A DNA stretch of 64,000 nt from NCBI GenBank assembly GCA_006937955.1, contig SSNP01000039.1, positions 540,893-604,892 on the forward strand, written 5' to 3'. The position numbers were made by a program, and so were the translations under genes. The stretch comes from Pachypanchax playfairii (Eukaryota; Chordata; Actinopteri; Cyprinodontiformes; Aplocheilidae). A model generated the notes under the pieces. That model saw only the letters and a list, made by a program, of their open reading frames with translations, did not search any database and had not been told where the DNA came from. Below are positions 57,991 to 64,000 of this stretch, in pieces. How positions within the stretch are numbered: position 1 is the stretch's first letter; every line of letters starts with the position of its first letter.

Positions 57991-59944
57991 CTATAAAAAT
58001 CTGACACATTGCTTTAGGGCTAAAAAAAAACTCTGCAGACTCAGCGCAATGACAAGAGCTATCTTTACAATGCCATCTTCAGCTGCCACTTTATTAACAT
58101 CATGGTCTCTTTTATTGTGTTAAAAGCCTGCGTCTCTTTGAATTAAAAAAAAAAAGCCAAATTGGAAAACCTAAAATACACGAGCTGGACAAAGACCAGA
58201 CAGAAACGTTGCTCTTCAAGTCCGTCCAGGAAGGGGTGGAACTTTCTTTTGTTCATTTCTCTGGCTGCAGATACGACTGCCAATTGTTTGACTTTCAAGT
58301 CCACTTAAATAAACTACATGGATGTAAAGGAAGGTTATGTTTACATCTAAAAGGGGGCAGTTGTGTGTCTAACGTTACAGTAATAGTCTAGTTTCACCAC
58401 TCTGTGAAACATCTGTAATAAATGTCTTTATGTTTATGTTTCAACAGCCGCATGTCACTCTGACAGAAAACAAAAGAGGCATTTTTAAAACCAACATGGC
58501 GGATAAAAACAAGCTGTGTTCATTATTATTTGTTCCCAAATGTTCTGAAATTCAGGTATTTGATCTCAGTTGTTGTTGTGCGCTGAATTTACAGAGAACC
58601 CACAGCCAGCGTGACCTCATCAACACTCCAGCGAATGCTTCATGACTTCAGGTAGTCGAGATGGAGCCAATATTTTCGAGGCTGATAAGGATCCCTTGGA
58701 AGAATACGTCCAAGGTAAACAGGTTATAAATAACCACCATCATAGATGCACATCCCAGATTTAACAAACATATGATTTATGAACCCTCTTAACTCAAAAA
58801 CCACCGTTCAACTCGCACTGTTGGAGCATCGAAATCAGCCACTTTTTAAAACTTCCATTCATTGTGATCCATTTCCACATTCATTCTTTTCAGCAGATTA
58901 ATGAAATTTGGAGTCTGCACCTCTAAAATCCTACAAAAAGTATCAGTGTGCACAGGCAAACAAATTCTAATGAGTTTTAATAATTTTGCACGAAGGTCAC
59001 CGTGATTTTGCATAATTACTAGAAAAGCCTGCTTGCCGACAGATAGTGTCAATATCTAATTTTCTGACGCCGTCTTCTGAACACAGACAACTGGCAAACA
59101 AAAGAAAACCTTTAACGGAGCAGTTACAGAAGCACATAGTTGGAATACTACAGATATTTGGCTGCAAAAGTGCACAACAGCAGTGAAACTAAATGTATCT
59201 TCCTGCTTCTGAGAAGAAAGGAAAGGAAATTGAACTCATGCGTCTTCGGTGTCGTGAAATTTGTTTTTCCTCGAAGAAATTTGAAGTCTGGTTTGACTCA
59301 AGCAGACAGATCTGATCTCAGTCTGACAGACAACCTCAAACCTAAATGGACTCTCATTTACTTCCCTTTCTCCTCAAGTCAGAACCAATTATCCTACTCC
59401 TTGTACATTGTATCCTTCTGCAGCTTTTTAATCATTAGTGCACTAAAATAGTCCTTGCTATATTCTGCATTTTTACTGCTCCACCATCGAGGTTTTATGT
59501 TACAGATTATGTTTATTCCAAAGATTATAAAGTGAAGCTTATTAAAATGACTAAGGTTCATAAAAGAGAAGCTAGGGAAGCCGCAGAGCAGAAATGTTCC
59601 TCTTGCAGCCAGGGAGTAATGGGGCCTTGACAAACAACGAAAACTAGCAGTAACGTTGTGATGAGCAACAAGATGAAGATGAAAATGACTTTCCATGTTC
59701 ACGCGCTTCTCTAGCTACCGTGCAACTAGCCATTCATATAAGAGTAAGAAGCTTAACCTGCCCCACGTGCAGCTGATTTCTATAGAACAGGCTCCCAGAG
59801 AGAGAGGGTGCAAGATGTGGCCTTACAGTTACAATCTAGGGTCCAACCCCAAAACCATTATTCTAAAAATGCTTTTTATTCAGTGTTGTTATTCTTGATT
59901 AATCGACTATTTGATCTATCCTGTGAGATCATTATCTGGTAGTG
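57991..59944. other. No gene recognised
   Basis: Single-copy sequence; overlapping short frames on both strands without domains. The Harbinger-like element begins at its right edge. Confidence 0.45.
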
Positions 59945-60168
59945 TAATGGGCAAAGCACACCTAAACGCAACGCCTGGCGCCGCGTTTTCTGACGCACGA
60001 TAACGGCGCACGTCAAATTACACCAGATCGCCGCTAAGCCGGGCGTCATTTTCAATTTTAGTGCTAATTATTTTGGTGGCATTAGGTTTGAATTATTATT
60101 AGGTTTGAATTATTAGATATAATCAAGATGATCTAATGAATATGAACGAAAATTGTCTGCTAGCTTAC

Positions 60169-60304
60169 CAGAACATTCAATTTCCGTTGAAATTGCCCTC
60201 CAGGCTATTTCTTTACGGACATTGTCCTTATAATGAGGAGATTGGGGGTCGTAGAGCTCTGGGTACTTCTGTACTTCAGTGATTAGACGCTCCTCGTCCA
60301 TCAT
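60169..60304 (-). CDS. MADF-domain first exon inside the Harbinger-like element
   Basis: Starting at ATG 60302-60304, 45 codons plus one base run to a splice donor (G/GTAAGC; GT complement at 60167-60168). The peptide begins MMDEERLITEVQKYPELYDP, followed by an HYKD and an AW motif in the order L-I-x-x-V-x-x-x-P-x-L-Y-D ... Y-K-D ... A-W. This is the first half of a MADF (Adf-1-like, Myb/SANT-related) DNA-binding domain of about 80-90 residues. Harbinger-type elements often carry a second, DNA-binding protein gene of this class beside the transposase. The second half of the domain would lie in a downstream exon that I cannot find in the element. The frame has no stops, which is notable for an otherwise deleted copy. 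Alternatively, an exon was captured from a host MADF gene. Confidence 0.6.
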
Positions 60305-60334
60305 TGAGAGGTTTTTTTTAGAGTCAAATAGCGC

Positions 60335-60406
60335 CGCTAAGTGGTTAAGGTAGGAGATGTAGGAGACGCCCGCTAAGTGGTTAAGGTAGGAGATGTAGGA
60401 GACGCC
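60335..60406. repeat. 36-bp tandem duplication in the Harbinger-like element
   Basis: Two adjacent copies of a 36-bp unit (60335-60370 and 60371-60406) beginning CGCTAAGTGGTTAAGG, with a third partial start (CGCT). Identical by eye, so the duplication is recent. Confidence 0.85.
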
Positions 60407-60855
60407 CGCTTTAAGAAGCGTAGAAGAAGAAACTACGGGTGCTCGATAGGGACTTCTCCAGTCGCGGCGCCGCTTCTGAATTCAACAGATTCGAATCGAT
60501 GCACGGGGTGAAGCGTTGCCGCGCATCAAGGCGTTTTTTTGGTGAGGGCGCTCTCATAGAAAATAATGATGTTGCATCTTTTGCCACGTGTCAAGGCGTC
60601 TAGGTGTGCGTTGGGCTTAATGCTTTGTCACATCTTTTAGCGACAGCTAGCTTGCGCTGAGCTAAAAGAGTGTCTATTTAAAAAACTATCTAAATAATAA
60701 TATATAATTTAACCAAGCATTTTAAAAACCTTTTTTGTCTGTCAATTTTGCATTACATAGTTAATGAAAAATGTAATGAAATTACAATCGGAGGTTTTAC
60801 AGAAATGCTACTGACAGCTAGCTCCAGAAATACTCAGATAATCTTAAAACTACAT

Positions 60856-61118
60856 TTAAAGCTGCATAAATGTTTAGAACATAGTGTTCACATGAACTGC
60901 TGAGAACTTTTAGAGAACAGAGTTGTTTTAAGCAAGCAGACATCCATTTTCAAGCTGGTCCTGCTGTGACTAGCCATTAGCTTGGCAATCAGAACAGAAC
61001 TAATCTCTGTTTCTCCAAACTGAGGCCGTTAACAGAGCAATCTACAACAGCTAAGGTATTAATTGTTCATAACATTCTCACAGAAACCCATTTTAAAGCT
61101 TCTAAATGATCACTTTAA
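60856..61118 (+). repeat. Interspersed repeat family C, copy 3
   Basis: Contains GTCCTGCTGTGACTAGCCAT, AGAACTAATCTCTGTTTCTC, CAAACTGAGGCCG and TTGTTCATAACATTCTCACAG in the order of the other two copies. Possible TTAA boundaries lie at 60856-60859 and 61115-61118. Confidence 0.5.
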
Positions 61119-64000
61119 TGAGTCTCAACATTTTGCAGAGTGATTTAGCTTTGCTCCGTTTCACACAAAGTATAAAAATAACAGGCATACAAACCGAGCG
61201 TGCGCACTCTGTAGAGCTTTTACAACACAACAATATAGTCTCTTATCTAAAAAAAGCAAACGGATTTTTATTCTGTAAATAAAAAAAAATTGCTTTATTT
61301 TCTCATCAAACAAAATAAAGCATAAAAAACATCAAATCGAATCAAGAAATGTATAAAACCGTCTCAGTAAATCATATTGGAATTAACTACGATGTACTAC
61401 ATGTACAATTCAATCAAATAAAAATCACTTTTGTCAAACATCTAAAAAGTTTTTCAGTTAAACTTGAGCCAAATTTCTTGTATCTGAACTGAAGATCTAA
61501 CAGTGAAAGTGATCTACCAACTCAAGACTCTGCAGATTCAAACCTTAGTGCATTTTGAGACCATTTGGGTCTCTCAACAGGGAAACTGCAAGCTTTTTAG
61601 AAATGTGATACCAGCATCATCAATCCTTCGGTGACTGTATAAGAGGGCAGCTGAAGAGACCGCTTTTCATAGTTCACCGATTTCTGAAGCGCTGGAGAGG
61701 TACGGCATTCGCTCCCAGCCTGCTGCCCCGTGTCTTAGTAAATATATTATCCTTTGTAGTAGCCGCTGATGCAAAATATCAACAGTGTATCCAAACAAAA
61801 TATCACCACCACTCAAATCCAATAAAGGTGCAAAGGTTGGGAAAGGAAGCACCGCTGACTCTTTTACTTCTGAGAGTGAAAACTGAATTCACTTAAGAAA
61901 TTTCTGAGGCACTTCCACTTTTTATTGTCCTTACAGAAGAGGTCCACTCCGGTCACATATCTCCAGTTTTCATTAGGGATGGCACACAGTTGTAAAGCAG
62001 AGAGGAAATATCGCCATCAGTCTAAAGGTGCAACATTCATCCTTGTTGAATAACTCAGCCACAGAAATAGAAACTGCAAACAATGCACTGACAATTTTTT
62101 TTTTTTTTTTACAGGTGTTACATTGAAAACATCTCACGGAAAAAAGGTGAAATAACCTCAATGCGCCTAGTCTTGAAAAAAAAAAAACATTACTTCTCCA
62201 TTTTCATAGAAAAGTCCAACACAACAAGCTAAATCAAATATTCTCGCTGTCTGTGGATACACTGATGGCCGAGGCGTCGACTTCCTTCATCATTCTTTAA
62301 ATCTTTTTTTAATGAACGATTTAGGGCCTGGTGCCTTTGTGCCACTTCAAAACAATTAACCAACTGCTGTCTCCAGTGGTGAGTCTGAGCTCTGCTGCCA
62401 GATAAACAAAATCTGGTTCAGCTGCAATCTAAACTTCATCCCTTCCTCTTCAGCATTAAAAAGTGATTTTCGTTTGGTTTGAGCAGCTCACCATTAGCTA
62501 GAACAGAGCACCCCCCGTCTTCCAGGAAGATCCTCCCACCACACTAAGGGAGATGCAAATGTTCATGGTTAAAATGTGCCATACATTTAGGGGATGTCAG
62601 CTTTGTGTGACTGGGAACCATTTATCTAACGTATTAGGAGCCATTACATCAACAAGTCATTTGTACTGACTTTATCTGTGATTTAAAGTCTGTATCTAGT
62701 TAAACTGCAACTGTCGGCAACTAGTTGTGGCACGAATTGGTGCTAAATTTTTTAAAGCTTTAAATATGGAAATATTTAGTTGGAATCGCACTGAATTGGA
62801 ACAATTTCGCTACAATCAACGGGTGATAGGCGGGTTTCAGACACAGTCAATGTGTCTGTTTCAAGAGCAAATTTTTCTTGTAAATTTTTTTTAATTTATT
62901 CAGAATTCCTGTGACACTCGCACAAATACGCTCACGACACAGTGAGCTTGAAAACAACAACAGTCCTTTTATTTGCTTGATGATGCACAATAGTCTGATT
63001 TATAATTTAGATTTGGTGGAATCTTTTTAAATGAACACTTGAAACTTCTTACAAATAAATGTATAAATCTCCAACATCCCTTTGTAGAAACTAGCAGGTT
63101 GTTGTTTTTATTATGTTCCATACTGTTCCAGTGCCAACGAGACAAATAGAATCATTATTTCTGTTTGATTATTTACAAACTTCCACAAGGCAAAAGGTGA
63201 GTTTATTGTTGGTACAGTTCTAATACTTTTGTTGTGTAACATGTATCAAGAAAAAGGGATTTTAACCCCCCCCCACACACACACACACCTTGACACACAC
63301 TAAGATAAAAGGTATAAATGGTGCCAATTTACACATTATTTTGCCCCTTCATCCACTTCAAAACTTTCAAAATAAAAAGACTCTCACACTGAATTACACG
63401 ATGAGATCCAAGAGTGTGAAGATAATTCTTTGAATGCTTTCATGTTTTCTTTTCATCTTCCCAGCATCCGAAAACACGGTCGGTGAGGTGAGTGGAGATA
63501 AAATGAACATTTTTTTTTTTATTTTTACTAAATTTCCTAATCTTATTTAAACTGCATACATACATGCACACATGGAGTCATAAAACTGGATATAAATCAG
63601 CAAGAGCAGCTCTTTAAAATGTGACTGCAAAAGAAGAAAAGAAGGGGGCGCACCTTTTAACCTTGGTGAAAATGGAGTTCATCTCTTACCAAAGGCACTA
63701 AAATCACACACACAAACGCTCTTCATTTTCATTTTGATTGAGGGCATGTTGGTCCATTTTGGCCTCCTGATATCCACCACTCAGCTGCATTCACACTTTA
63801 CTTTTTTTTTTTAATTCTTTTGCTCCAGTTTTCAGATAAACAGAAACATCATATGTGCATTCTTAAAATAAGGAGACGATGTAATGACTCCATCTTGTCA
63901 ACGCTGCTGCCGTGCAAAGCAGCCAAGGAATTATTTTGTTTATCTGAGGGTTTTTACAAAGAGAAAAAAAAAGAAAAGGAGCCTGCATATTTTTTAGTTG
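61119..64000. other. Non-coding; possible microexon at 63465-63487
   Basis: Single-copy DNA with homopolymer runs (T near 62095-62110) and a C10(AC)n microsatellite at 63269-63288. On the plus strand a strong pyrimidine-tract acceptor (TTTTCATCTTCCCAG, ending 63464) is followed 23 nt later by a consensus donor (GAG/GTGAGT at 63488). If translated in one phase, the insert reads ASENTVGE. No other exon-like signal is convincing. Confidence 0.35.

Larger units (their letters stand above)
59945..60620 (-). mobile_element. PIF/Harbinger-like non-autonomous element carrying a MADF exon
   Basis: The body (59948-60617, 670 bp) has inverted termini GGGCAAAGCACACCTAAACGC and, from the other strand, AGCCCAACGCACACCTAGACGC. 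The 3-bp duplication TAA lies at 59945-59947 and 60618-60620. A TWA trinucleotide duplication is typical of PIF/Harbinger elements. Both ends are GC- and CpG-rich, unlike the surrounding DNA. It contains an open coding exon for a MADF-type domain (60169-60304, minus) and a 36-bp tandem duplication (60335-60406), and lacks a transposase. Confidence 0.78.

Noticed and set aside
1..64000. tRNA, rRNA, CRISPR array, prokaryotic operon or viral gene content
   Set aside because: I saw no tRNA-like A/B-box pair with cloverleaf context, no rRNA, no regularly spaced repeats and no bacterial or viral gene structure. All recognisable coding sequence belongs to eukaryotic transposable elements.

Overview
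The window is eukaryotic, AT-rich, non-coding DNA, most likely from a teleost fish. The repeat content supports this: several Tc1/mariner lineages (one with an uninterrupted 340-codon transposase and long IR/DR ends), hAT, piggyBac-like and PIF/Harbinger-like non-autonomous elements, Penelope-like retroelement remnants and an old LINE fragment. I recognise no host protein-coding gene, tRNA or rRNA gene. The window looks like an intergenic desert or the inside of very large introns. Only two weak, isolated exon-like signals were seen, near 53.8 kb (minus strand) and 63.47 kb (plus strand).

Layout. 0-4.2 kb: single-copy and low-complexity DNA. 4.2-9.9 kb: a TTAA-flanked MITE, a 66-bp Tc1-end hairpin, a possible hAT-like repeat, two head-to-head Penelope-like fragments and a decayed Tc1 copy. 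10-27 kb: mostly single-copy, with two palindromic hAT-type MITEs that keep exact 8-bp target duplications (15.2 and 21.4 kb). 27-35.8 kb: dense old repeats: two tails of one short repeat family, a second copy of the 4.2-kb MITE, two other TTAA-bounded elements, a CpG-decayed LINE fragment and a second decayed Tc1. 38.6-39.9 kb: a third MITE copy, then a Tc1 end-pair element split by a 251-bp insertion with its own 8-bp target duplication. 41.1-43.9 kb: a 498-bp exact direct repeat flanking two mirror-image halves of a young Tc1 element around a 10-N gap. 46.3 kb: a diverged fourth MITE. 49.7-61.1 kb: three copies of a further short repeat, the complete Tc1 element (50.9-52.5 kb), a decayed DNA transposon with CAACCCCAATTCC-type ends (54.9 kb) and a 670-bp Harbinger-like element carrying an open MADF-domain exon (59.9-60.6 kb). 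61.1-64 kb: single-copy DNA.

The most informative point is that the Tc1 family at 50.9 kb looks young. One copy is complete and uninterrupted. By eye, the copy at 41-43 kb differs from it at only about three bases over 924. The right-hand flank of the 41-43 kb copy begins exactly at a TA that is also present, without the transposon, 2.4 kb upstream. The simplest reading is a heterozygous (filled/empty) insertion whose two alleles were joined in tandem by the assembler. I found no convincing new multi-gene system. The novelty here lies in mobile-element structure and in assembly evidence for recent transposition.
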